Of a stretch of 64,000 nucleotides of DNA, positions 39,089-51,500 are shown piece after piece (position 1 is the first letter of the stretch; each line of letters opens with the position of its first letter). This DNA comes from Piscicola geometra. Taxonomy: Eukaryota; Annelida; Clitellata; Hirudinida; Piscicolidae. Made by a program: the position numbers and the translations under genes. Location of the stretch: NCBI GenBank assembly GCA_943735955.1, contig OX030966.1, forward strand, positions 6,741,393 through 6,805,392, read 5' to 3'. Below the pieces are notes generated by a model, which had not been told where the DNA came from, did no database searches, and saw only the letters and a program-made list of their open reading frames with translations.

Positions 39089-41446
39089 ACTAACGTTTCA
39101 TTTCGAAGCGGGGTCCCACCTCAGTTAAAACGAACTTCTTGTCGATCTTCTTCGCCGTGTGATGCCTTTGTGATTGTGAAAAAACAAATAAAAATAAATA
39201 ATCGATTAAAAATTGAAATAAGAAAAATGAAGATAGGGAGCGGGGATGGCTTAGTTGGTAGACGTCGGACTTGCAACTTAAAGGTTGCCAGTTCGAATCC
39301 TTGGAAGCAACCGTGAACTATCATATACCTAGTGTATATGATGCGGTGTTTGCGACGTATGCATTGAAAGATGTGTACGTCGTGTGGAGTAGTGCCTCGG
39401 CGCATAAGAACCATGGTTCTCAGAACCATTGTAACATGGCATGCGTCTGTCAGGCTGTGAATAGTATAGGGCCAAAAAAAAATAAAAAATATCCACCAAC
39501 CACCAAACCACCCACAACTACAGCCACCATAACAACCTCAGCATCATCTACACTACCTCTACACCTCCTACGCCACCACTCCATCACGACCACCACAGCG
39601 ACAAGCACCTCATAGAAATGTAGCAGCCATCTTGGGAAGTGAAGCTCACAATGCGCTTTGAAGAGTCTTTGGCGACCGGAAAAAGATATTTCAAGATGTC
39701 CTGCAGCTGTGGTGGGAGTGATGGTGATGGTGGAAATGCTGATGATGATAGTTTTATTGATTAAAGGGACGATGATAATAGTTAAATGAGCAAAAATTCC
39801 ATAAATAACACACTAAAACCATAAAAAACGATCCCCCACGCCCTTCCCTCTTCCTCAACTACTCCACTCCCTCCCACATCCTCTTTTTATCTCCCTCTCC
39901 TAAAGCCACCCCACCCCCCCGAACCCTCAGAGCCAGATCCGAAGTGAAGCCATCGAACATGAGCTGAGGAAACTCCTCGGACATCTTGTCGACGCCAGGA
40001 ATGTCGTGTCTCATGACGACGTTCGAGAGGTTGAAGTGCGCTGTTGGTCCGTAGGGGAGGTGGCAAACCACCATTTCGTCTGTGGGTGGGTGCATTGGGT
40101 GGTGGAGATTGGGATGGGTGGTGGAGATTGGGATGGGTAGTGGAGATTGGGATGGGTGATGGGGATTGGGATGGGTGGTGGGGATTGGGATGGGTGGTGG
40201 GGATTGGGATGGGTGGTGGGGATTGGGATGGGTGGTGGGGATTGGGATGGGTGGTGAGGATTGGGATGGGTGGTGGAGATTGGGATGGGTGCAAGGATAG
40301 GGTTGAAAGGAATATGATTTACTCTCTCAATCAAACCAACCAACCCGCCTCACAATCCATCTAACCAACCCACCCCCTAAAATCTACAAACTAATCAACC
40401 CAACGCGCCAATCCACCCCCCCCCCACACAACTTACCAGGGTTTCCTCTGGTCTCGCCGAGGACAATGAGGTCGGTGTACTCATTGGCTCGCAGGGCAGC
40501 CATCAGGGTGCGTAAGTCGTGGTTGCCCCGGTTGATCTTCTTGGCGTTCGGGAAGAGAAGTCTTATTTCCTGGGTGGAATGGAGGAGGGAGAGTGAGAGA
40601 AAGAGGAGGAAGAAGAAGAAGAAGAAGACGAGGGTAAAATTAGGTTGAAAGATTGAAAGGTTTGTTGGTGCATTGATATAGCATGCAATCTAGATTTGAA
40701 GCACATTGGTCATCTATTGTGTTATTAAGTCTTAACCCAACAAAATGGCAACAACCACTAAGACAACCTAATACAATAGCATTAAATATTTGAATAATAA
40801 GTGCATTTAATTGCTCAAGCAAACTCACAGAGGCAAACTGCACAAGGCGTTTGCCAGGGTCTCGCGAGGTGGTGACCAGGATTTTCGGATCTGAAACGCC
40901 TGCCCATCTGTACTCGTTGTCTTCTTGTGTGGTCACTCCTGCATGTGGTGGTTGATGGTGGAGATGGAAAGGGTTTTATGGAATAGCTAAAATTTTTGAG
41001 TGGATTGCGAAGTTGTATTCAAAAAGCTAAAGAACATATTAGTGAAACATAATGCATTAGATGGGTCACCTTCTCCTCCCTCATCTTCCCATGCAAGGCT
41101 CTTGTAGGTCTCAATACCGTCTTTCTGCAAGTGAGTGGGAATCTGCTTGGATCCTGTTTTATGGAAAATTTTTCATCATATTATAAACATTTTATAAGAA
41201 GAATTTAAAAAAAATTTGACTTACCATCTACGGACTGCTTGATCGTCTGCTTGTTCTTGAGAATGGTGGCATCTCTGTCTTCAATGCTCCTGCGGTATAT
41301 AAACTCCCGCCTCTCTCTTCTCTGTCTTTTCATCTGACAAGCATATGCATGAACACATGCAGATTATGGAGTTGTCATAACTGTTATGAAATCATGCTTT
41401 TGGAAATTATGAAAAAATGAATCTGGTATTGAATAAAACTCACCAT
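38542..41446 (-). CDS. IMP4: U3 small nucleolar ribonucleoprotein IMP4 (Brix domain)
   Basis: IMP4 is a nucleolar Brix-domain protein of the U3 snoRNP that acts with IMP3 and MPP10 in early 18S rRNA processing. Exons in coding order: 41446-41444 (the ATG alone), 41333-41225, 41153-41070, 40938-40829, 40569-40437, 40079-39925, 39706-39609, 39165-39095, 38657-38542; phases agree and give 292 aa, the usual family size (about 291). Signatures: RRERREFIYRRS, IPTHLQKDGIETYKSLAWED, YRWAGVSDPKILVTTSRDP, PNAKKINRGNHDLRTL, LPYGPTAHFNLSNVVMRHDI, ILKYLFPVAKDSSKRI and LTEVGPRFEMK. The first exon ends immediately after ATG at GTGAGT and the next exon also begins ATG, so initiation could be at either. The exon 7-8 intron holds a SINE, and the last intron is an AGT repeat of more than 400 bp. 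Confidence 0.95.
38663..39092. repeat. (AGT)n array with embedded ATTAAT-type variants in an IMP4 intron
   Basis: About 420 bp of AGT repeats broken by blocks such as ATTAATATTAGTATTAATAT that recur several times, so it has a higher-order structure. It occupies essentially the whole last IMP4 intron, from the exon 8 donor (39095) to the exon 9 acceptor (38657). Confidence 0.97.
39237..39420 (+). mobile_element. tRNA-derived SINE, copy 2 (antisense in an IMP4 intron)
   Basis: Same family as the element at 29499-29690: box A-like TGGCTTAGTTGGTAGAC, box B-like GGTTGCCAGTTCGAATCC, then CTATCATATACCTAGTGT, GCGGTGTTTGCGAC and GCCTCGGCGCATAAG. The body differs from copy 1 by an extra stretch of about 15-20 bp containing a TGTACGTCGTGTG block. 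It lies between IMP4 exons 7 and 8, opposite to the direction of the host gene. Confidence 0.85.
40083..40295. repeat. 20-bp GGGATTGGGATGGGTGGTGG minisatellite in an IMP4 intron
   Basis: About ten copies of the 20-bp unit begin within a few bases of the acceptor of IMP4 exon 6 (40079). G-runs every few bases make G-quadruplex formation likely on the plus strand. Confidence 0.95.
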
Positions 41447-42209
41447 TTTTGTCAAAAAAGTTGATAAACTGAAAATTTTATATATATTTTTTTATGAAAA
41501 GCCAATGAGGAAGATATCTTGAGAAAGATAACTTGACAATTTAGATCTAGATTGAATTCATTTTTAGTCGATTTATTCTTAGCGCTATACTTAAATGACT
41601 TGAAATAAGTCCAAAATATGTTTAATAACTAATAAACGTTGATCTTTGAAGTTTCAAATCAACTATGCTTTTTTTATATAATAAATCTTGCGTTCAGATT
41701 TGATCAAATAACGAGAACGAAAATTCTTTGAAAAATCATTTCTTTTCCAAACTGAAAACTAAATTAGGCACACATTCAATAAATCAAAAATAATGATAAA
41801 AGATTTGCATCTTAATGAGTAAAAAATAGAAAAAGTTTGAAATAAAACAATTTTATATTTTCAATACTTTATTTTTTTTCAAAAACACATTTTAAGGTAA
41901 AAATAAATGTAAAAATGCAAATTTAGGACTTTCTTATTTTAATAATTGTTCATCCATATTTATTTCTATATAATGGTCAGCCATTGTGAAGGATAAATCA
42001 CCTTCTTAAAGAAATTATCTGCTATAAATCTTTCTTATTTGAATTTATGTCCATCAAAATTGTAATGAAGCAATTTTATCTCCGATTGGATGCATTTATC
42101 ATCTTCGACATTTCAAAAACACACATTTATACATACATATTCGATAAAAACAGATAGAAAAACTTTAAAAACTACAGAAACTTTATAAAATTGTTAAAAC
42201 CCAAAAAAG
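41447..42209. other. intergenic region between IMP4 and the Wnt gene
   Basis: AT-rich and without a recognisable exon. It must hold the IMP4 promoter and 5' leader and the Wnt 3' UTR. No TATA box or poly(A) site was placed with confidence. Confidence 0.5.
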
Positions 42210-44850
42210 TCATCTACAAACATACACCTTTTCCACTCTCTCGCACTCTTCACACACTACACTGCAACACCACACAAATCGACACGCACACTTTTCAAGC
42301 CTCTTTTCCACATACTCTCCGTAACCTCTGCCACAACACAACACCTCACAACTACCCTCTCCATCACCACCCTTCCTACACTTCCTTCCCTCTGTTCCAT
42401 TCCACCTCCCATCTCCACTTGGCCCACAATAGTCAGGGGACGCTCCCGCATACACCATTTCATTTTTCGAAGGCCTCGACTCATGAAATGGTTTTCGCTT
42501 TTTTCGTATCAAAGAATATTTTTTCACTTTTCTATCAGTCCTCAGATTTCTTTTTTCAAAAACCTTTTTTCTTTTTCTTTTTATATTTTTATCTTTTTGT
42601 CGCTTAGTTATTTTTTGTTGGAGTAACTGGCGCTGTTGTTCTAGTTGCTGTCGTTGTAGTCGATACAGTTGTTGTTGCTTTCTTTGTTGTTGCAGAAGGT
42701 GTTGTACTTGAAATCGCTTCATGTCCTCCATGTGGAAGGCATTCAAATCCCTCTTCCTCCTCCTCCTCCTCTTCCTCTTCCTCACTACGTTTGAATGGAC
42801 GTAGTTGTTCGTGCTGCGTTTCTGGAAAGTTTCAACGTTGTTGTTGTTGTGTCTTTCGAGAAAGTTTGGAACTTTTTCTGCTTTTTTCTTCTTCACTTTT
42901 ACATAAATAGTTTTAACTTTCTTGGCGTTACGAGCGCTCTCATTGGATGAACGATGTCGATCCCTCAATCCACTCATCCTCCATCCATCCATCTCCCTCC
43001 AAGCTTCCTTGCCTTCTTCCCCATCAAAGTCAACCCCATCTCCACCGAACCACGTCTTCTCAGAGGCAGCCACCACACCAGCACCTCGCTCATCCCTCTC
43101 AACCACCACCACCAACGACGATCCAGCCTTGTTTAGGCGCACGAGTCTCGATGAACTTTCATACCTACGGCGGAGAGCGCTTCCCACCACGGTAAACGTC
43201 GGTAGCTGCAGCCAGCAAGTGCGAAGACTGCAGGAGCCGGAGGGACCGTGGCATCGGCAGTGAGGCTCGCTCAACTCTTTGAGCACCTGCGAGAAGGGGG
43301 AAGTGGGTGAGGGGGAAGTGAGTGAGTGGATGGAGAAGGTTGTAGGAAAAGAGTAAAGAAGGATGGAAAGTTAATGGGATGCTTTGAGAGCTTGTGAAAC
43401 CAAGTGATTAATGAAACAATTCTCTTCCACACTCTTGTTGTTATTGCCCACAATTCAAATATGCAACAAAGCCGCATCTTAAAGTTGTACTTGAGTTCTA
43501 GAAGAGGGGTCATCCATAATATGCATTAGTATATATGTATGCAATCACATGTAATTAAATATATGAAATTATATTTAATTAATTATATGTAATTAAATAT
43601 ATGAAATTATATTTAACTAATTATATGTAATTAAATATATGAAATTATTTTTAATTAAATATATGCAATTATGTTTCATTAAATATATTTAATTAGATAT
43701 ATTTTTTAGTATATATGTATGTAAATACAATAATAATTAAAAAATTAAAGAATTTATCATTATTGTTATTAATATTGTTTTTGAAACACTATTTCACCAA
43801 AAGTCTCATTACGTTACGGTTTGAACAATATAAATTGATAAAAAATACTTCCTGTTATAACACTACTTGAAGTTGATACTGTTCAGTTATGATTGCAAAC
43901 ATGATCAAGATGATCTCAGTGAAAGTTTTCGATTCTCAACTGAGTTTCTAAATTACAATTAATGCCGTCTAAAAAAGCAAGTTTGCAATTAGTTTCGCTT
44001 TGCACTCAGAAGATAAGCTTGAAATGTATCTTTGAAATTTCAAAAATTTCGTATTCACTCAACCGACTGCCACTTCCACCACCACGAACCACCATCACTA
44101 CCACCACATCCACTATCACCACAACCACCACCAACCACACACCCGTCTAGCCAGAGCATTATTATGCAGATTACTCAGCATCACGACTAGTTCATCCGAA
44201 TACTTGGGCCTGTTCGTTTCCCGCTCCCTCACGTCCACAAAAGCCACACCAAACGATGTGGCGTACTCAAGATTGACGCTGCAGCCACCCCACAGCCACT
44301 CTTGTGGTAGCGACTTGGGTCTGGCTTTCTCGCTGCAACCACAACTCGCCAAGACACCCTCCCTGCAGGCCCTCGCTACCACGAAGCTCACTGCAGCTGA
44401 CGTGAAGGCCTTGAGGAGGCTCGCTTCTTTGCTGGTGCCTGTGTTGTTTGCTTTGCTTTTAATAAATTTTTTTGAAATAATGTTTATAATAGTATTTATG
44501 TGTAATTAAAAAGAATGCTAATTAAATAATAATAATAATAATTGTACTTAAAATGTAACTAATAAGGAAGATGATGAAAAGCTAATCTTTAGCCCCCCTA
44601 GTGATCCATTCCAAGCCCACTACTACACCACCCTTCCCGCCAAAAGACCTGCAACGCTGAGGGAAGGCTCGAGCAGGGATGTGACATTCTCCACCCCTGA
44701 ACAGTCCCACCTCCTTCCCGCCATTTGACCTCGGCATTCTTCCACAGCCAATGAGAAGCCTTTAAAAATGTACACCACGTGATCTGGCTTTTCTTCACAC
44801 ACCCTTCTTTGAGCTTCACTGAAACCCAGTTGTTTATCGCCCGACCTTGT
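42210..44850 (-). CDS. Wnt5-like secreted ligand, N-terminal exon missing, with large basic insert
   Basis: Wnt proteins are lipid-modified secreted ligands; Wnt5 acts mainly in non-canonical signalling through Ror or Ryk. Exons in coding order: about 44850-44649, 44438-44143, 43286-42210, phase-consistent. The first visible exon has AQRRVCEEKPDH and ECRGQMAGRRWDCS. The second has ARACREGVLASCGC, ARPKSLPQEWLWGGCSVN (the Wnt5-type block) and VMLSNLHNNALARR. The last has CRCHGPSGSCSLRTCWLQLP, keeping the serine that is palmitoleoylated in Wnts, then VRLNKAGSSL, and the Cys-rich end SPDYC, GTEGRKC, CEVLCCGRGY and FVWCCSVVCEEC. Between these lies an insert of roughly 190 residues rich in Lys, Arg and Gln with several polybasic runs, all within one exon. 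The signal-peptide exon was not found; it should lie between 44851 and 47130, unless it is beyond the window on the far side of the next gene. Wnt5 is the best subfamily match; other Wnts are possible. Confidence 0.88.
43545..43700. repeat. AT-rich tandem repeat in the Wnt intron
   Basis: Four or five copies of a unit of about 30 bp built on AATTAAATATATGAAATTAT between Wnt exons. The rest of the intron (43287-44142) shows only a CCA/CAC-rich stretch before the donor at 44143. Confidence 0.85.
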
Positions 44851-47130
44851 AAGGGGGTGTTGGAATGTGGAGGAGGAGGAGGGAGGGAGGCTTGAGGTGG
44901 GTGGAGGATGCAAGAAAACGAATGGGTTAAATTTCAAAAAAGACAAAAAGTTATTTGAAAAAGAATTTGTAGTTGTTAAAAATATTTGCATTTGATTTAG
45001 TTACAGATTTGATTTATCTTCAGAATTTGTTTGGAAGCGTGAAAAGGAATGATTTGAAAAGACGAGCTTTTCTCTACAGCCCATAAGGAAGGTAACTAAA
45101 GCTTTTAATCATCATCTTAAGAGAGGAGAGATCATATGGCCTTTACGGTTTCGAAAGTGTGAGTCTACGTAAATATCTTGGAAAGACTTAAAAAAGCACC
45201 CAACAGATGCTCGCTTGTCTGGGAAAGTCGCACTGTGCAGCCTTTTGCGTTCATTATTTACTCTTCTATTCCAAAGTATCTATGTTATTTAACTAATTAT
45301 TTTGTTTTTTGAATTTTGTTTTTAAAAATAAGTATTTTAGAGTTCAAGTTTTTTTTCTTTTTTACTATTTTGCTTTTGTTGTTAGTTAGTGTTATTTTTT
45401 CTGCTGGCCTGTTTAGACATTTTCAAATATTGGCACTAAAAACTGACTTTTTATAGTTTTTTCATAGTTTTTATTATTTTCATGAAAACAAAAAATGAAA
45501 ACTAAAAAACTCTTAGGAGTAATGTTATGACTGATGCAGGTATGATAAAAAACGTACTTTTTAATACAAAAATGTAAAGAAAAAATGCATCCTAATGATT
45601 ATTAGCATGATGAGACACCTTCAACTACTTTTTGAAAAATCTTGAAAATTTTCTTGTCGATCTTCACAGAAATTGACTCTTGTAAGATGAGAAAGACAAA
45701 AATTTTAAACGAGGAATTGTTTTTCCTGCATTTTTAGAATTTTTCGAAAAGACAAAGTCAATACTTTCAAAATCTTTCAAAGTTTAATAAAAAAGTTACT
45801 TTATTAAATAATAATAATAAATTTAATTTATTTTTAATATATTGACAATTATTTAATTAATTTTAAAATTAGTTTAAATTCTTTAAAATTCCTTTAAATA
45901 AAATGGAAACTACACGAGCAATAACAACTGAATTTCATTAATAATAACACCAATTTAATTTAACTAAGAATATAAAGACTCATGAGCAAAGAACTTCAAT
46001 TTTTATAAATTATACTTTTTTGAAATAGTTTTTAAAAATACTTCTACTTTCCGACATTAAAAAAATGAATATTTATTGTGCGAATATATTAGCATTTAAC
46101 GCTAATTATTAATTTTCAAAATTCCTATTTTAAATAGGCTAAAAATTAGTTCAAATATTTCAAAAAAGAATCTTTAGAAGCCAGACTTGGTTGGTGCAAA
46201 TGATGAGAAGACTGGGTGCACCATAAGGATTTGAACAATGACCAGAAACTTCATTACTGGATCGGTTACAACTGGTGTAACGCTTATGCGGGTTTAAATG
46301 ATTAAATCCGTTAAAAAAATAATTGTTTAGTTTGAACGTGTAATTAAAGTCTTTGAAATGGTTTTTTCTAAAATATCGATTGCAGATTTGTCTTGTTGAG
46401 AGTGTTTTATTATTATTAGTAGTAGTTGTTGTTTTTTTTTTGTCGAAACTTTTTTTCTGTTCTTGGTGGTTATTGATGCAGTTTACATATTTCAATTTCA
46501 AGTTTATTGAATCGTTCTATTGAACTTGTTTATATTAAACCATCTTCAAACGAAATGTATGTTTAAATTATCCAAATGTTGAGCCCCTTTTTGCCATTTC
46601 AACTTCTCTTTTCCACACAAATTCTTCAAACAGCTCAAAACACATCCTTCAAAAACCTTTCTCCACAACACTAGTTGCCAGGAACGAGTGTATTCGAAAG
46701 TTTAGTGGGTTCCTTAAAATATGTACTTTCATTTTAATGTATAGACCCATAATGTATTGACTCTTCTATAAGATATCCACCTATTATATGGTTTCATAGT
46801 CGTACTGAGTATCTATTCAAAACTTTTTAATTAATTTTTTTATATATTAAAAGAATTTAAAAATAATAATAATATATTTTATTAAATATAAAAAATACCC
46901 AGAATAGTTTTGTTTAAAAGGTCCATAGAAACGAGAACAAGTCAAGACATGCTGCATGTAATTCTTCAAAATTGGGTCTCTGAATGAATGCATGCGTTGC
47001 AAAAGACACTTTCAAAGATGTTAAGGATCAAAAAGGACCGTTTGAACTTTTAAAAAGTTAAATTAAAAATCAATCTCAGCTATTTAACAACCAAATGCAA
47101 TTGTCGTTTTCTTTGGCATAATGCATCGTG
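44851..47130. other. no exon recognised; should hold the Wnt first exon(s) and the promoters of two divergent genes
   Basis: AT-rich DNA of 2.3 kb. A minus-strand frame at 44850-44991 is open into the first visible Wnt exon, but its Ser/Pro-rich end is a polypyrimidine tract before an acceptor and is more likely intron. A minus-strand frame at 46160-46501 with several cysteines has no Wnt pattern. No signal peptide was identified. Confidence 0.45.
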
Positions 47131-48507
47131 ATGGAAGGCGAAGACATTCCTTGTGCTTTATCTCGGAACTCGAAACGTTTAAACCTCAAAAACTCAAACT
47201 TCAACAACTCGACGCCCAATCTGAATGCAGATGACTCCGAGGTGTCTCCGAAGACAGGGCCTGCATTGCAGAGAGAGGCTGTCATGGTGGGCTTTGAGAA
47301 CATGAGGGTCGAGCATTTCAAAGAGGAAATCAAATACTTGAAGACGCAAATTGAAAAACTCGTTTTGAAAAATCAGATTTTGTTTTCGGAAAATAATTTA
47401 CTAAAGACTAAAAACAACAGAAAAAACAGTTTCACTTCGAATCAAGGTTAACCCTTTTCAAAATAATCTATTCTAAAATTAATAAATTCGAATAAACGTT
47501 TTAAATGCTTGTTGTTTCTGTTCTTTGAAACATCAATTCATTCCAACGAAGGTGTTAATGACGATGGGAACAAACACAACAGTGTTTTCGTCCATGACAA
47601 CATGCTACCCTTCAGAGATGACAAAATCCCCTCCAACCATAGTCAACAGAGCTTCACCACAAACCATGCACTTTTCCAAAGCCCAAACAACCTTTATCAC
47701 AATATTAACGGAAGTAACTACAGCAACAACAGCAACAATGATGAAAGAAACTACACCAACACCAACACTTACAACAACACAAATACTTGCAACAACAATG
47801 ACAACAACAACAACAACAACAACAACGGTTATAACACCAATGGCAACTACATACACCCACAACACACACCAACAACCTCTCTAGACAACAACAACATCTC
47901 ACATAACCACCCTCAAACACCGCTCCAAGGTCTCATCAGCCACACCACATCTCCATCAAGCAACCCCACACCGAACCGCCAAGAGCCAATCGAACCTCTA
48001 ATTAAAAGAAGCGGCAAAAAAAGTCACAGAAAATGCAGTCTAAGAAGATCTGATTACGTGAAAATACGATCTGAAATGCTGCTGAACCACTCCAAGTCGC
48101 CCATGATTGCCTCCCATCTCACTTTCACCGACGTCAACAACAAAAATCAAAAATCGAGCACTCAAAACGCTAGTTTCCACAACGGACCACATGAAAACCA
48201 AAACGGTCTCAAATTTTTAGACTTCAGCACCCACGGTGGCAGGGAAGGTAACAGAGGCGTGGTTGAGAACAGCAACTATTTCTCGCGTAGAAGGCTGTCG
48301 GTGGGCAGTAATTGCACAGAAAACCTTCTCTTGGAAGCAGACTTGCTGCTAACTTCCAACAAAAATGCAACTGACTGCGCCGAACAAGCTCCTCCCTTCT
48401 CGCTCCCTTCCACAGCAGGCACCCATGAGTCGCTCGAGAGAACCTCTCGCAATGGAGTCTCTGTGGCGCTGGGAGATGTGGTGAGTTTCAGGAAGACAGA
48501 TGACAAG
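47131..48507 (+). other. N-terminal coiled coil and Asn-rich linker of the giant gene
   Basis: Exon 1 codes about 105 residues ending in a heptad-like helix ([20 protein letters not shown]). Exon 2 codes about 318 residues of linker, including an Asn/Thr/Tyr-rich part near 47680-47850 and a basic patch ([20 protein letters not shown]). The ATG at 47131 follows an in-frame GTG; an upstream ATG at 47121 is in another frame. Confidence 0.65.
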
Positions 48508-51500
48508 GTGCAATAAAGTGTTTAATGAAGATGTTTTAAAACTTTGATTTAGCAAAGTATATTGCGTTTTGAATAAATATTTTCACATAATTTTGTTTTA
48601 ATTTGATTTATTTCCGTGATGATCAGATTGCTTTCGGCAAGGTCTTGTACTCTGGTCATTTGCCTCAGAAGAAGGGGTACTACCTGGGATTGGAGCTGAT
48701 TAACGAAAGTTTGATCAATTCTTTCAAATATTTTCTTCTTATGTATAGTTTATTATTATAATTATTTTTATTATTTTAAAAATACTTATTGAAAGTTCAC
48801 ATATGATTGTTTTCAGTGGGAAAAAATGACGGCGTTTATGGAAACGAACGATTCTTCCAATGGTAGACACTCGCAAAACAATTATTCATATTTTGCATTT
48901 TTTGTCTAAATATAAAATACAAATGGTATCCACAATGTGGTACCCACATTGCCGTAACCACCATTGTCCTCTGCACCACAGTGAAAAGAACAGAGGGATG
49001 TTTGTGGGAATGAGTAATGTGCTGTCAGTGCTCGAGAGACCGGAAGCTAGCAATAATGCCAAAAATTAATCTTTTTCAATTGTCAAAATACTCTGCTGAA
49101 TTAATTTTTTTCAAACTAAAAGTCTGAATTTTGATTTAAAGCTGTTCAACGATTTTCAAATTTTCCGAGATCTTTAGTTTTATTTTTGTCCTTTTGATTT
49201 TCATGGTCTAAATAAAATATTAAAAAATCAATCTCCTACTTTCTTAATCGTATAAAAATTAGTTCACTTACTCACTCTTCCAATCATTCTATCATTCCAC
49301 CCATCCATCAATCCATTAATTCATCCCTTTATCCTTCCATCAATCCCTTCATTCATGCATCAATCAATCCATCCACTCCTCCATTCACTCAAGCATGTAC
49401 GGATCCAGACCGTATCCATGCAGTCTGTTGTGAGGTTGTCAAGCAAACAATGCCTCCAAGAACCTAAAATACATTCCATACTAGTCTTCATAAACACATT
49501 TGCTAACCAACTTATCATGTGTATTCTCGTTTATTTATATGTGCTTATTGAAAGATGTTGAAATATTATTTGATGTAATTTAAAGTTTTGCACAAACAAT
49601 AGAAGGGACATTATTTATCTTCGTCGTTTTTGAACTTTTGGAGACGAGTTTCAAGACACGCATTCAAAGAGAAATCAAAAAACTATTAAAAAGATTCTCC
49701 AAGAGGTTTAATAAAAGTTTTTAGCAAAATTAAAACTCATTAAAAATGAATTAATATTTTACATAATTACCACTGTTTCATAACTCTGAAACCCTTTCCA
49801 AAACACACTATTAGGGCCACTCATCGCCTAGACGGGATGGGATCTGGTGCATCCATACAGGAGGACGTCCACGAAATCAGACTCAACCTCACGAAGGTTA
49901 AACAGCGCTTGGTCAAATGTAATTCCTCAAAAAAATATTTTTGTCAAATTAACCACAATAAATGTGATAAAAACCAAGTCAAATAGTTGTGTAAAAAAAC
50001 CAAACCAATTAAAATAGTTATTGAAACAAAACAATAGAATTACCAATTAGAATATTTATTAAAAAACAAAAACTATTAAAATGCCATAATCCGGATTAGA
50101 ACACAAGCGCGTCGGACCCAAAGAAGCGGACAAAGGAAGTGAAAGCCCTCTTGAGGAGTCTCCTGGAAGAGAAGAGGTTGGACAATGCCAGAGTCAGACG
50201 ACTAAGAGCTTCTGTGCTAGGTTCGAAGTGCAGTGCTTTGGTGTTAATGGTATACTAAATTGCTGTTAATATTCAAATGAATTATTAAGTATCAATCAAT
50301 CTATCACTAATTATTTGTATAGCGCCCTTTACGAAGTGAACAAAAGCGCTTAAGTAGCAACATTTTATTATCGAAATGTATATAGCGTTAACTTTATGGT
50401 GTTGGAATCTGCAGGTAGGAAATGTGTCTTCACGGTGGGAGTGTCGAAAGATGGGTTCACGCTGAAGGAGGTCTTGATGTGTGAAGGCCAGGTGAGGAAT
50501 GCAATAAGATTTTATAATTTATTTTTGTGGAAAATGATTTAAAAAATCAATTGGATATACAAAAATTCGTTAATAAATCTTTCAAAATGAATAATGATTT
50601 TATAAACGTAAGCTGATTTGGAACCATCAAAGGTGGTGAGTTTCGACTTGAAGGACGAGGAAGGGGTCGGGTACGAAGCTGTTCAGGTGAATCGGGTTTT
50701 TTAGATGCCTATATTTACATTATTTTATTTTACCAACTTCTAAATTAAATAATACATTGAAAATAGTTAATTAAAAGACTCGATTAAAAAAATACTTTTA
50801 GAAGCTTCATTTTCCTTCCTCTCTCCTCTTCTCATTCCCTCCTACACTCCCCTCCCTCTCCTCCACTTCGAAGGTAGTGCATAGTGGCTCTGACTTCACT
50901 GACGTCATCGGAGGCTACACAAACACACGCCACAGCGCCGTCGTCGAAAGACTCGCACGCAACGAATTCTACTTCGAGCAGCAGTTCAACCTGGCGGGTG
51001 TTTACAACTTTGCGCTGTTGGTTCATTTTTTGGTTTCGAGTTTTGTGCGTTCATTTTGCTTTTGAATGTTGTCGGTTTTTTCGAATTTCCAACTTTTTGT
51101 TGGGTATTTTGTTTACAATTCGCTTCGAAGATGATCATAGTAACATTATAAAGTTGAAGCAGAAAAACAACAACAATTCAAAAAAAACATTTAAAACACA
51201 AAAGCTACAACAACAACAACACAGGAAAGGAGTCAAGTGCACTCCCCTTGAGGTCAAAGTTCATGCCAGAAAATCGATCCAAGTGGTAGTGTCGGAACAG
51301 GGGTTTGAACCCAAGACCTTGCGTCTGGACGAGGGAAACTCTGTAGTGTGGACGTGGGAAGATTGCACAGCGCCTTTGAACGTTTTGCAGGCTTCGTTTG
51401 AACCGTCAACGTGGACTTTCAGACAACACAAGTCGAGGTGTGTCGTAAGACGGGGTGCTGAAATTGGTTTGGCTTGGGCTCAGCAGAATGGGTTTGATGA

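Noticed and set aside
46160..46501. Minus-strand Cys-containing frame as a Wnt first exon, or a tRNA-like GTTCAAATCC box B
   Set aside because: No signal peptide or Wnt cysteine pattern, and no box A or foldable tRNA around the single box B-like match.
49355..49561. Possible exon of the giant gene with [12 protein letters not shown]
   Set aside because: It can be spliced in phase only with a frame that turns the next exons into sequence without helical pattern; the direct 49023 to 49815 join gives a better helix and a stronger donor.
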